Positions 42,880 through 53,924 of a stretch of 64,000 nucleotides of DNA are shown here, piece after piece. This DNA is from Halichoerus grypus (Eukaryota > Chordata > Mammalia > Carnivora > Phocidae). The stretch covers positions 104,440,389 through 104,504,388 of the forward strand of contig NC_135716.1 of the NCBI RefSeq assembly GCF_964656455.1. The letters run 5' to 3'. The notes under the pieces were generated by a model. That model had not been told where the DNA came from, did no database searches, and was given only the letters and a program-made list of their open reading frames with translations. The translations under genes were made by a program, and so were the position numbers. How positions within the stretch are numbered: position 1 is the stretch's first letter; every line of letters begins with the position of its first letter.

Positions 42880-43135
42880 GAAAGGAGGTGTATTATTTGC
42901 TGTGGGATAATGACAATAACAAACAACCCCCAAGCTTCAGGGACCTCACACAATAAAGGTTTATTCTTTACTCAGGCTGTAGTCCTCACAGGTGTTCCTA
43001 GTCGGATGGCCCAACTAGTGGCTCCACTATCCCCTAGGACCTTGGAGTCCTCCACTGAATCCTTTGCATCTGTCAGAAGATCGGAAACTAGGGAGACAAT
43101 AGTATTATCCAGGAGATTTTAGGGGTCAGGTTTCA
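42880..43135. repeat. unclassified ancient element, same type as 26536-27245
   Basis: TTGCTGTGGGATAATGACAA, TAACAAACAACCCCCAAGCT, ATAAAGGTTTATTCTTTACT and CAGGCTGTAGTCCTCACAGG mirror the left part of the element at 26536. Its family is not named here. Confidence 0.5.
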
Positions 43136-43137
43136 TC

Positions 43138-43611
43138 AGAACACAAGTTCACAATCAGAACTTTGATAGATCCTGGGAAAGCATTTTAACTGATTCCAGA
43201 GGGAAAAGGAAGTAGGGTGTGGTGAACCCACAGCATAGTAGGGTCTGTCATGAGAGGTAACCAGCAGGCAATGTACAAGCTGTTTTTCAAAGGATGAGAA
43301 ACTTACCCTGGAAAAGTGTTTCAGGAGAAGGGAACAGCAGATGCAAAGGCAAAGAAATATAAAGAAAATAATAGCATATTTTAGGAACTTCAGGCTGCTG
43401 ATGTGGCTGAATCCATTGTCAATGTACACTGTGAAACAAAAAGGCATAAGGTTGGGGTAATAGGCAGACTCTAGACCATGAAGGACCCTGTATGCCATGA
43501 CAAAGGGTTCAGACTTATTCTGAGGGTAACAGGGAGCTTTTGAAGGATATTAAAGGCACAGGTTGGAGAATAGTATGATCAAATGTGTGTTCTTAAAAGA
43601 TCCCTCCGATG
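43138..43611 (-). repeat. L2, antisense, left piece
   Basis: GAAGGGAACAGCAGATGCAA, AGGCAAAGAAATATAAAGAA, TTCAGGCTGCTGATGTGGCT, GAAGGACCCTGTATGCCATG, TTATTCTGAGGGTAACAGGG and AGCTTTTGAAGGATATTAAA follow antisense L2 in order. A SINE splits it at 43612. Confidence 0.88.
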
Positions 43612-43812
43612 GGGGCACCTGGGTGGCTCAGTCGGTTAAGTGTCTGCCTTCGGCTCAGGTCATGATCCTGGAGTCCCAGGATCGAGTTCTACATCGGGCT
43701 CCCTGCTCAGCGGGGAGACTGCTTCTCCCTCTGACCCTCCCCCCTCTCATGCTCTCTCTCTCTCATTCTCTCTCTCTCAAATAAATAAATAAAAATCTTT
43801 AATTAAAAAAAA
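43612..43812 (+). mobile_element. Can-SINE inside an L2
   Basis: It has a GGGGCACCTGGGTGGCTCAG head, (CT)n body and AAATAAATAAAAATC tail. AAAGATCCCTCCGATGG (to 43611) and AAAGATCCCTCCAATGG (from 43813) form a 17-bp target-site duplication with one mismatch. Confidence 0.97.
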
Positions 43813-43920
43813 AAGATCCCTCCAATGGAATGATCTGTATGGAAGACGACTTTGAATAGAGGGAATGGAGATAAGATAATTAGGAAGCTATTGAAGAAGG
43901 ATAACAAGAAATGTTGAGGG
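43813..43920 (-). repeat. L2, antisense, right piece
   Basis: TGGAATGATCTGTATGGAAG, a TTTGAATAGAGGGAATGGAG block and AATTAGGAAGCTATTGAAGA continue the antisense L2 from 43611. Confidence 0.8.
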
Positions 43921-44504
43921 ATAGAAGTCGAACTAAGATAGTAGTTATACAGTGCTTGTTAAATTATTTTTTCTTCTGGAAAGTCTCATGAGCATACTTA
44001 CTGTCTTTGATGAACTAAAGACTCTAATATTATTCCTGAAGTTTAGAAATCTATCTCATAGAGGTTCGTAAAGTCACATTTTAATTAAATCTCTAATTAG
44101 ATTTTTAATGCCTATCATTTAAAGCTAAAGGTAAGTCTAAATGGCTAAAGTTATTTTTCAGTCAATGCTAAGGATTATTTGGGGGAGGAAAGCAAGGAGT
44201 AGAGTTATGGGTAGGTATGAGTAAACTCTCACTTACGTTAACAGTATGTATATGAGGGGGGAAAATTGATAAACATCTCCCCCCAACACCCACTGTGACA
44301 ATATAGTTCTAATCAAAAAACAAATAGAAAAGATAGATTGTTCATCATAACACTGTATTTATCTCCACCAGATAAATTAATATCGCACTTCAATTAAATT
44401 AAGCTTTCAGTGTTTCCATAACCACAACTAACAACATGTTTACACTTTTCTCCTTATAATGACAAACCTTTCCATTCATAACAATTCTTTCTTTTTTGTC
44501 ATCT
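43921..44504. other. unique AT-rich sequence
   Basis: No gene or repeat recognised. It supplies the left flank of the large L1 complex. Confidence 0.45.
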
Positions 44505-44744
44505 TTTTATTTTTAAATTTTTTTACAGCTTTACTGAGGCATAATTGACAAAAAATATATATGTAAGTGTACTCTGTAATGTGTATTCATTGTGAAATGA
44601 TTACTAGAATAAAGTTAATTAACACATTCATCACCTCACATAGCTACCATTTTCATTTATTTATTTTGATACGGTGAAAACACTTTAGATCTACTCTCTT
44701 AGCAAATTTCAAGTACACATTACAATATATTTTATATATATTTT

Positions 44745-44782
<38 letters not shown>

Positions 44783-44944
44783 GAGAGACAGTATGAGGAG
44801 GGGCAGAGAGAGACAGGGGGAGAGAGAGAGAGAGAATCCCAAGCAGGCTCCACACCCAGCGCAGTGACCATGGGGGGCTCGATCTCATGATCCTGAGATC
44901 ATGACCTGCAGGGCAACCAAGAGTTCTATGCTTAACCGACTGAG
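44745..44944 (-). mobile_element. Can-SINE with (TTTA)n tail, inserted in L1
   Basis: It is antisense: (TTTA)n at about 44748-44779, AGAGAGACAGTATGAGGAGG, CCCAAGCAGGCTCCACACCC and CTTAACCGACTGAGG. The final CCACCCAGGTGCCCC head is missing because the RPSA copy inserted at its very end or the SINE is 5'-truncated. ACACATTACAATAT before it and CCACATTACAGTAT after it look like its own old target-site duplication. Confidence 0.9.
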
Positions 44945-44960
44945 GCCCACATTACAGTAT

Positions 44961-44964
<4 letters not shown>
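44945..44964. repeat. target-site duplication of the RPSA retrocopy, left copy
   Basis: GCCCACATTACAGTATTTTT, identical to 45974-45993. The last T residues merge with the poly(T) of the retrocopy, so the exact edge is uncertain by a few bases. Confidence 0.93.
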
Positions 44965-45973
<1,009 letters not shown>

Positions 45974-45993
45974 GCCCACATTACAGTATTTTT
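45974..45993. repeat. target-site duplication of the RPSA retrocopy, right copy
   Basis: It is a perfect match to 44945-44964. It is followed by the resumed antisense L1 (ACTATAGTCACCATGC). Confidence 0.95.
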
Positions 45994-46061
45994 AACTATA
46001 GTCACCATGCTGTACTTTAGACCCTCAGAATTTATTCCTCTTATAATTGGAAGTTTGTACC

Positions 46062-46993
46062 TTTTTTTTTTTTTTTTTTTTACATATTTAGGGTAATTTT
46101 ATTTTATTCTTTAAAATGTTTTAAGTTTTTATTTAAATTCTAGTTAGGTAACATATAGGGTAACATTAGTTTCAGGAGTAGAATTTAGTGATTCATCACT
46201 TACATGTAACATCCAGTACTCATCACAAGTGCCCTCCTTAATCCTCATCACCCATTTAGCCCATCCCCCTGCCCACTTCCCCTACAGCAACCCTCAGTTT
46301 TTTCTCTTTTAACCCCCTCTTCCCCTGTGTTCATCTGTTTTGTTTCTTAAATTCCACATATGAGTGAAATCATACAGTATTTCTCTTTCTCTGACTGACT
46401 TATTTCATTTAGCATAATACACTCTAGCTCCATCCACTTCATTGCAAATGGCAAGATTTCATTCCTTTTGATGGCCAAGTAATATCCCACTGCATATATA
46501 CACCACATCTTCTTTATCCATTCATCAGTTGATGAACATTCCAGCTCTTTCCATAATTTGGCTATTGTTGATAATGCTGCTATAAACCTTGGGGTGCATG
46601 TGCCCTTTCAAATCATTATTTTTGTATCCTTTTGGGTAAATACCTAGTAGTGCAATTGCTGAGTCATAAGGTAGTTCTATTTTTAACTTTTTGAGGAACC
46701 TCCATACTGTTTTCCAGAGTGGCTGCCCAAGTTTGCATTCCCACCAGCAGTGTAAGAGGGTTCCCCTTTCTCCACATCCTCACCATCTGTTGTTTCCTGT
46801 GTTGTTAATTTTAGCCACTCTGACAGGTGTGAGGCAGTATCTCATTGAAGTTTTGATTTGTATTTCCCTGATGATGAGGGATGTTGAGCATCTTTTCATG
46901 GCTAACTGAAGCCATCTGTATGTCTTTTTTGGAAAAATGTCTGTTCATGTCTTCTCCCTGTTCCTTAACTGGATTATTTGTGTTTTTGGGTGA
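46062..46993 (-). mobile_element. younger 5'-truncated L1 inserted in the older L1
   Basis: It starts with a T-run of about 20 and then antisense 3'UTR (AGTTAGGTAACATATAGGGT, CATGTAACATCCAGTACTCA, CAAGTGCCCTCCTTAATCCT, CAACCCTCAGTTTTTTCTCT). It continues into the ORF2 3' end (TTAAATTCCACATATGAGTG, GGCCAAGTAATATCCCACTG, ACCAGCAGTGTAAGAGGGTT, TCTTCTCCCTGTTCC). AAGTTTGTACC flanks it at 46051-46061 and 46994-47004. The ORFs at 46691-47069 are dead LINE reading frames. Confidence 0.93.
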
Positions 46994-47696
46994 AAGTTTG
47001 TACCCTTTGACCAATGTCTACCAGTTTCCCCATCCTCCAGTCCCTGGTAACTACTCTCTAGTTCCATGAATTTGACTTTTTTACATTCCACAGATAAGTG
47101 AGATCATACAATATTTTTCTTTCTCTGCCTGACTTATTCCACTTAACATAATGTCTTTGAGGTTCATCCATGTTGTCACAAATGACAGGATTTCCTTCTT
47201 TTTTATGGTTGAATAATATTCCATCGTGTATACATACACTACATTTTCTTATTCATTCATGAACAGACACTTACTTTGTAGGTTGTTTCCATATCTTGGC
47301 TATTGTGAATCATAGTGAAATGAACATGGGAGTGCAGATATCTCTTTGAGACCCTGGTTTCAATTTCTTTGTATATATACACAGTAGCGGGATTGCTTGA
47401 TTGCATAGTAGTTCCACTTTTAATTTTTTTAAGAATCTCCATATTGTTTTCCATAATGGCTCTACCAATTTACATTCCCACCAACAGTGTAGAAGGATTC
47501 CTTTTTTTCCACCCCCTCACCCACACTGGCTATCTCTTGTCCTTTTGATAAAAGTCATCCTAACAGGTGTGAGGTGATATCTCATTGTGGTCCTGATTTC
47601 CATTTCTCTGATGATTAGTGATTTTGAGCATCTTTTCATATATGCATTGGGAAAATCTATGGAAAAATCTCTTTTTATATTCTTTGCCCATCTTTT

Positions 47697-47891
47697 GTTT
47701 TTAAAGATTTTATTTATTTATTTGACAGAGAGAGACACAACGAGAGAGGGAACACAAGCAGGGGGAGTGGGAGAGGGAGAAGAAGGCTTCCCGTCGAGCA
47801 GGGAGCCCAATGTGGGGCTCAATACCAGGACCCTGGGATCATGACCTGAGCCGAAGGCAGATGCTTAACAACTGAGCCACCCAGGCGCCCC
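47697..47891 (-). mobile_element. Can-SINE in L1 with perfect 16-bp target-site duplication
   Basis: It runs from AAAGATTTTATTTATTTATT to CTGAGCCACCCAGGCGCCCC. TCTTTGCCCATCTTTT is at 47681-47696 and 47892-47907. Its head is intact, so it is a relatively young copy. Confidence 0.98.
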
Positions 47892-47971
47892 TCTTTGCCC
47901 ATCTTTTAACGAAGTTGTTTGGATTGGGTTATTGAGAAAGATATGTACACTAAAAATTATAAGAAATGAAT

Positions 47972-48155
47972 GAGGGACAGCTGGTTAAGCATCCAACTCT
48001 TGATTTCAGCTCAGGTCATGATCTCACCATCATGGGATGGAGCCCCATGTCACGCTCTGCACTCAGTGGGGAGTCTGCTTCTCTCCCTCTCCCTCGCACT
48101 CTCCCCATGCACTCTCTCTCTCTCTCAAATAAGTGAATGAATCTTTAAAAAAAGA
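47972..48155 (+). mobile_element. Can-SINE, older copy in the inverted L1 segment
   Basis: It begins GGGACAGCTGGTTAAGCATC (the first bases of the head are lost), then GATTTCAGCTCAGGTCATGA, a CT-rich body and a TTTAAAAAAAG tail. AGAAATGAATGA to the left and AGATATGAATGA to the right probably represent the target-site duplication. Confidence 0.92.
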
Positions 48156-48478
48156 TATGAATGAAAGAAATTGAAGAAGACACAAAGAAATAGAATGACA
48201 TCCCAAACTGGTGGATTGGAAGAATTAATTTTGTTAAAATGTCTATACTACCGAACTGATCTATCTACAGATTTAATGTGATCCCCATCAAAACGCCAAT
48301 AGCATTTTTCACAAAAACAGGACAAAAATACTAAAATTTGCATGAAATCACAAAATACCTCAAATAGCCAAAGCAATCTTTAGAAAGAAGAAGGCATCAT
48401 ACTTCTTAATTTCAAACTATATTATAAAGCTATAGTAATCAAAACAATGTGATTTTGGCATAAAAATAGACTCATAGA

Positions 48479-48680
48479 GGGGCACCTGGGTGGCTCAGTC
48501 AGTTAAGCATCTGCCTTTGGCTCAGGTTATGATCCCAAGGTCCTGGGATCAAGCCCCGCATTGGGCTTCCTGTTCCTCGGGGAGCCTGTTTCTCCCTCTC
48601 CCTCTGCCTGCCATTCCCCCTGCTTGTGCTTGCTCTCTTTCTGCCAGATAAATAAATAAATAATCTTTTAAAAAAAAAAC
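48479..48680 (+). mobile_element. Can-SINE in the inverted L1 segment
   Basis: It has a GGGCACCTGGGTGGCTCAG head, TGCCTGCCATTCCCCCTGCT body and AAATAAATAAATAATC tail. AGACTCATAGA is present at 48468-48478 and 48681-48691. Confidence 0.96.
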
Positions 48681-49167
48681 AGACTCATAGATCAATGAAA
48701 CAGAATAGACCCCAGAAATAAACCCACACATATACAGTCAACCAATCCATGACAAGGGAACCAACCATACACAATGGGGAAAGGATAGTCTTTTCTACAA
48801 ACTGTATTGGGAGGTTGGATATCCACATGCAAAAGAATGCAACTGTACCTTTATCTTACACCATATACCAAAAATCAACTTAAAATTTAAAAGATTTAAA
48901 CATAAGGCTTGAAACCGTAAAACTCCTAGAAGAAAACACAGGGGAATAGCTCCTTGATATTGATCTTGGCAATGATTTTTTGGACTTGATACTAAAAGCT
49001 CAGGCAACAAAAAGAAAAATAAATAAGTGGGACTACATCAAACTTAAAAGCTTCTGCACAGCAAAGAAAACAATCAACAAAGTGAAAAGGCAACTTACGG
49101 AATGGGAAAAAATATTTACAAACCATATATCTGATAAAGGGTTAATGTCCAAAATAACTCTTATTTA

Positions 49168-49479
49168 GAATGATTAGATCTATAATCTAGATATTTTTAA
49201 GTTTTTGGAAGAAGTGGGAAAAGACACAGTGTATTTTCTTTCCTACTCAGTAGAAAGGTTCTAAAAAGGGCAAATTAAAGCACCAGCAATACTTTTTAAA
49301 GCAACCTTTACAAATCTAAAATCATTTTGTGTGATAATACCTATTATATTGAAATGGTAGAATTATGGGTGAGTGACTTATTTTGCTCTATCAAAATCTC
49401 TGTGTAAGTACATTACTTGTATAATAAAAAATGAATAAAGACAGACTCATTTTGACAAGTTAATTTGCTCACAAAATTA
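49168..49479. other. unique AT-rich sequence
   Basis: Right flank of the L1 complex. No gene is visible. Confidence 0.45.
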
Positions 49480-49790
49480 TCAGGGATTCCTGAGTTCAAA
49501 TCTCAGCACCACCACTTATGTGACATTGAGCAAGTTGATATCATTATTATTATTAATATTATTATTACTATTAGTGTTATTATTACTATTAGTATTATTA
49601 GATAGCATTCAGCATGTATTATGTGCCAGTCATTCTGTTAGGTACTTTATATACATTATCTCGTATTAGCACATCTTTCAAAATATGCTTCTTCACCTAT
49701 TAAAGTAATTGATAATAACACCTACTTTGTAGGACAATTATGAAGATTAGATGAGATTATATATGAAAAGCATGTTGTAAACCATATAAC
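49480..49790 (+). repeat. MIR (sense) interrupted by an antisense MIR with (ATT)n
   Basis: Sense MIR: GAGTTCAAATCTCAGCACCA, CCACTTATGTGACATTGAGC at 49490-49535, resuming at about 49690 with CACCTATTAAAGTAATTGAT, AATAACACCTACTTTGTAGG and ATGAAGATTAGATGAGATTA. Between them lie an (ATT)n/(ATTACT)n tract (49538-49601) and an antisense MIR head (GCATGTATTATGTGCCAGTC, ACTTTATATACATTATCTCG; 49605-49685). Confidence 0.78.
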
Positions 49791-49989
49791 TTTATGCATG
49801 TGTTGATTTCAATCTCTATATATTTTAATTATAAAGAATATTCAGGTAATCAAACCAAATTCACTAATACTTTGTATTTTTAAAAAACAATGGTAAATTT
49901 GTCCTACTAATGAACTTCAAGGAATTGGCTTCTTTTAACTGTAACTAGTTTCTGACAAGCAGGCACAATGGGAAGAACTGAAGCAAAAA

Positions 49990-50212
49990 TCCAGTTATGG
50001 AATGAATAAGTCATGGGAATAAAAGGCATAGCATAGAGAATATAGTCAATGGTATTATAATAGTGTTGTATGGGGAGAAATGGGAGCTACACTTGCAGTG
50101 AACACAGCATAACATATGGAGATGTTGAATCACTATGTTGTACAACTGGAACTAATGTAACATCAGGTGTCAACTATGCTGAAATTTTAAAAGATGAATG
50201 AAAAAAAAAAAA
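49990..50212 (+). mobile_element. L1 3' end, short
   Basis: TCATGGGAATAAAAGGCATA, GCATAGAGAATATAGTCAAT, ATCACTATGTTGTACAACTG, GAACTAATGTAACATCAGGT and a terminal A-run (50199-50212) are an L1 3'UTR in sense with its poly(A). Confidence 0.85.
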
Positions 50213-50639
50213 AGATACAGAAAGCACTTATCTCCAGAAAAGTGCTAGGGAGGAAAGTAGGAGAAGATGGAAATTTCTCAGTCCTTGTAATACAGACTAA
50301 TGGGAATCATGTTTGAACTCTCCCCGTTATCAGTCACTGTTGTTTCTCATGCTTCACTTTTATGCCCTTTACAGACTTATTTGAACAACTGTATTCACAG
50401 TGACACAAGATTTTTTTCTTTTTCTTTGCTAGTTTAATTTAATTTACAAATATACAAATTATTTTTCAGACTGCAATAGATGAAGGTAAAAAGAAAGGTT
50501 GCTTATGTCCAGCAAAGGCTTTACCATGTGGTGCTGGAAAGATTGGCTTAGCAGAATATTGATCGGACTGTATTTCTGGTTCAAATTTTGGGTTATGTTC
50601 TGTGTTGTATCCCCTCAAAACAAGATCCCTTTGGTCATC
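50213..50639. other. unresolved sequence
   Basis: No gene is visible. The ORF at 50499-50921 runs into the L2 that follows. Confidence 0.4.
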
Positions 50640-50935
50640 AAATTGCTCAAGCTGAAAACTAAGAACTATGCCTCAGTCTTCCTCTTCCTGATCTTCCATA
50701 TCGAATCTGCCAGCAAATCCCATGTTTCTATCCCAAAGGGCTCCTGTATCTTCCCAACAACCTCCATTTCTATTGTTGTCTCACTGCTAAATCCTCATCT
50801 TGTCTCACCTGAACTTTTACCACCACCTCTAACTCACTCTTCTTCATTCCTGAGAGAATATTCGTATCCCTTTTGTAGCTTAATTTTTCTCTCATACTTC
50901 TTTTACTGTGTTCTGGGATAATGCTTTCAATTCAG
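50640..50935 (+). repeat. L2 ORF2-region fragment
   Basis: CTATGCCTCAGTCTTCCTCT, CTGCCAGCAAATCCCATGTT, CCACCTCTAACTCAC and related blocks resemble L2 in sense just upstream of the 'GCCTGGATTACTGCA' zone. Confidence 0.6.
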
Positions 50936-50944
50936 CCTCCTAGA

Positions 50945-51085
50945 TCTATTATTGTCCAATATTGTAACCACTAGTCACAAGTGGCTACCGAGCACTTGAG
51001 ATGTGGCTGGTCTGGATTGAGATGTGCTATAAGTAAAAAATACACACCCAGTATTCAAACAATTAGAATGAAAATAAAAGCTTTC
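50945..51085 (+). mobile_element. hAT-type MITE (MER5/MER20 group), partial
   Basis: ATTGTCCAATATTGTAACCA, CTAGTCACAAGTGGCTACCG and AGCACTTGAGATGTGGCTGG match a common mammalian hAT-Charlie non-autonomous element. I am unsure of the subfamily name. Its 3' half has decayed. Confidence 0.8.
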
Positions 51086-52689
51086 ATACAGTATTCTGTA
51101 ATTATGCCTGAGCCAGCCAGGCACCCTTTGCATGATCTTTATGTTGGGTAGAGCTATTCTCCATTGCTAATTCAGTTGTCAGCTGTTCCATTCAACCATT
51201 TTACTGAGGGGCATGGACTGCTTTGGAAATCAAGTTTTAAATTTCCTAAAGCTCTTTAGTGTTCTCTAATGGCTTCCTTTGCAACTATTCTGATTTTATG
51301 AGTTTAAAATCATCTCAATCTTTCTGGAGACACATAGATTGAATTTTATTAAATTCCTATTTCCTATACTAATTTGATTTCCTCAGGATTTAGATTCTCC
51401 ATTTTTGTTTCCATTTTGGAGCCTCTCTTTCATGCTGTTGGTTTCTCCTCCAGTGGTTTTGATTCTTGGCTGCCCATAGCTAAAATGAGTATCTGGACCA
51501 GTCAGTTATTGGTGACCAGTGTTTCCTCAACCCAAGTGAATCCCTTGGCAATGAATAAGGATAATAATTAATATAATCCTAGACGTGAGGAGTGTGCAGG
51601 AACATGTGGCCTGGCTAGCTTCTTTATGGCGCATGAAGAGCTCCCCTTTTTGGTACAGGGACTCCTTTTGACGATACCTGGGGCACTGCTCTAATTGTCT
51701 CTCTAGCGCCAATATTTATTTTGGAGCTCCTCAAAATATATCATCCATTCTGTTTAAAACTTTCAGTCTCTCACAAGAAATCATTTTAACATAAGAAATG
51801 GAAACTTATTCAGAACCGTGTGGTAGCATAACCAATAGAAGAAGAAAAGAGAAGAGGAAAAGACAAAATATCATTATGGAAATAGCTTTCAGACTACTCA
51901 GGTAGTTAGAGCCAGTTGTTTTCATACCAACCCAAATCTTGCAAGAAGGCAGGATGAGGTAGAGATAAAGGGCATCAACTATTCAGATATCTGATGACCA
52001 ATGTTTAACCACTGAACTTATCCAGAACTGACTTGGGCTCTCTTGAAGTTCTCACTGGAAAAACTTGGCATTCAGTAAAGAGGAGAAGAAATTAAAGTCT
52101 TTAGAAAGGTTTAAAACTGATGATCTCTAAGGTCTAGTCTAGGGAATGAATCAAAAAGAGCATCCTGGGATGTATTACAAGTAACATTGAACTGGAGGCC
52201 TTGTCATAAAGTCCCACTGCCAGTAACTGGCTGTATAACTCAGAAAAGATTTTGCTGAACAAGAAGAAAAGGGTAAAAAGCTTAGGGTTAAAGATGTAAT
52301 TGTACATGAGTGTGTATACGTGTGTGTGTGTGCGCGCGTGTGTGCACGCACATGTACTCTATAGAAACAAAGAAAAGGGCAGGAAAAAAAGTTTTGCTTT
52401 CAGACAAGGTACAGTGAGCATGACTCCAGGGAGCATGCAGTAGTCAATAAATAATTGTTGAATGGATGAATTCCCACCTATTTAAAATACCCCCAATGAG
52501 AATCTGTGCAAGCATCCTTTAAGAATTCTCTCCCCTAAAACTCAGCATGTGATTTATCTCTTCCACAAAAAATGAAATGGTATACTGATTTTATCTCCTT
52601 TGCACAGAAAATGTGGCAACCGAAACAGAATGCTTGTGCTTGGAGGAAAATAAAGGGTTGCTTATTCTAATTAGTCTCATCCTCAAATA
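51086..52689. other. mostly unique sequence, no gene seen
   Basis: A weak sense MIR core may lie at 52200-52260 (CCCACTGCCAGTAACTGGCT). Other parts match nothing I know. Short ORFs (51374-51571, 51527-51712) lack support. Confidence 0.45.
52309..52352. repeat. (TG)n/(CG)-containing alternating tract
   Basis: GTGTGTATACGTGTGTGTGT followed by GTGCGCGCGTGTGTGCACGC is about 44 bp of alternating purine-pyrimidine with CG steps, a strong Z-DNA candidate. Confidence 0.88.
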
Positions 52690-52800
52690 GGAAAGTGGGT
52701 TTCTGAGATGCTCAGAGCCTGTTCAAGGTTGCAGAGCTGGCTGGTATCAGATCCTGGACTGAGCCCAAGGCTTCTGGTTCTGTGTCCAGGACACTTTCTC
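52690..52800 (-). repeat. MIR fragment, antisense
   Basis: CCTGTTCAAGGTTGCAGAGC, TGGCTGGTATCAGATCCTGG and GCCCAAGGCTTCTGGTTCTG match the antisense MIR half that contains its tRNA-derived part. The ORF at 52708-52932 is not supported as a gene. Confidence 0.65.
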
Positions 52801-52954
52801 CTTCCCCAGCTAACAATGCCCCACTGTATTGCTTGTCTCATCGAACAACAAAGCAGGTCAGGTGGCCAGCACTTGTTGGCATACTATCTGATCTATCCTG
52901 CAGAACTCGGATTCTGGCTTGAGTTCTACTGAAAGTCAAGGTTGGCTTAACAGT

Positions 52955-53545
52955 TGTTCATTCCATTTATTCGGTAAATAGTGAGAACTTATTGTATGCC
53001 AGGAATTATGTTAGGTGGGCACTATTGATCCAACAATGAACACAGCAGTCATGGTCCTGCCTTCACAGGACCTTACATTTTGGTAGGGCTTACATTTTGG
53101 TAGGAATTCCTACCAGGAAACAATGACAAATAAATTACTAAATATTGTGATAAGTGATACAAAGGAAGCAAATAAGGTACCTGTGGCAGAGAATAAAAAG
53201 GGGACCTACTTTAAATAGGGTAGCCTGAAGAGGTTGCTAAAAAGAGTGTCATTTATGCTGAGTCTGAAACAAGCAAAGGAGTCAAGCATTGGAAGAGCTT
53301 CTAGGTGGAGGGAACAGCAAATGAGAGTTTCTTGAGGCAACAAGGAGCTCGGCAGGCCTGAGAAACTGAGAGAAGACCTGTGCGTCTGGATCACAGTGAG
53401 GGAAGGAAAGAGTGAGCTGAGATGACATCAGAGTGGAAGACTGGGCCAGGTCACCCGGGACATAGAGGCTTTGGTTTGGAGCTTGGATTTTACATCAAGT
53501 ATATAGGAAACCACTGAAGGGTTTCAAGCATGGAGTAACTACTCA
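52955..53545 (-). repeat. L2, antisense, left part of a nested locus
   Basis: TTCATTCCATTTATTCGGTA, GAACTTATTGTATGCCAGGA, TTGATCCAACAATGAACACA, GGACCTTACATTTTGGTAGG, TTTAAATAGGGTAGCCTGAA, GGTGGAGGGAACAGCAAATG and AAACCACTGAAGGGTTTCAA run in antisense L2 order from the 3' terminus inward. A 17-bp unit (CTTACATTTTGGTAGGG) is tandemly duplicated at 53072-53105. Confidence 0.92.
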
Positions 53546-53901
53546 CTTCAAGAGGAAAAAAAAAACCTCATTTAATTATCATAACTCTGTAAGATAGGTG
53601 CTATTACAATTTATAACTGAAACAACTACAACATAGAAAACTGAAATAAATTGCCTAAATTCACATCGTGAGTAAGTGGCAGAGTCAGGATTCGAACCTA
53701 GGTCCTATCATTGCAGAGTATGCACTCTTTTTTAAAAAAAAATATTTATTTGAGAGGGTGGGAGAGAACACAAGCCAGGGGGAGGGGCAAAGGGAGAGAG
53801 AGAAGCAGACTCCCCACTGAGCAGGGATCCCAAGACTCTTAACCAACTGAGCCATCCAGGTGCCCCAGAGTATGTACTCTTAACCACCGCACTTTTGCTT
53901 T
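53546..53901 (-). repeat. MIR, antisense, nested in L2 and split by a SINE
   Basis: TTTAATTATCATAACTCTGT, AAGATAGGTGCTATTACAAT, TCACATCGTGAGTAAGTGGC, AGAGTCAGGATTCGAACCTA, then (after the SINE) TACTCTTAACCACCGCAC. The L2 text is continuous across it. Confidence 0.88.
53730..53866 (-). mobile_element. Can-SINE with internal deletion, nested in MIR
   Basis: It is only about 137 bp long. AATATTTATTTGAGAGG, GAAGCAGACTCCCCACTGAG and CAGGGATCCCAAGACTCTTA run on to AACTGAGCCATCCAGGTGCC. The part between the CAGGGA...CCC and GACTCTTAACC blocks, i.e. the B-box region, is missing. AGAGTATGCACTCTT (53715-53729) and AGAGTATGTACTCTT (53867-53881) flank it. Confidence 0.94.
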
Positions 53902-53924
53902 TAAGTTGAGTAAGAATTTGGTGG

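Larger units (their letters stand above)
47936..49167 (+). mobile_element. L1 with 5' inversion: inverted ORF2 segment
   Basis: Sense ORF2 nucleotide landmarks: GATATGTACACTAAAAATTA, AAGAAATTGAAGAAGACACA, TTGGAAGAATTAATTTTGTT, CTACAGATTTAATGTGATCC, TAATCAAAACAATGTGATTT, CAACAAAAAGAAAAATAAAT, GTGGGACTACATCAAACTTA and ATCTGATAAAGGGTTAATGT. The outer end (49167) lies at almost the same L1 coordinate as the inner end of the antisense segment at 47935. That is the geometry made by twin priming. Two SINEs interrupt it. The ORF at 48980-49168 is an ORF2 relic. Confidence 0.92.

Noticed and set aside
48980..49168. 62-aa ORF with Lys-rich text as a small gene
   Set aside because: It is a remnant of L1 ORF2, in the inverted L1 segment.
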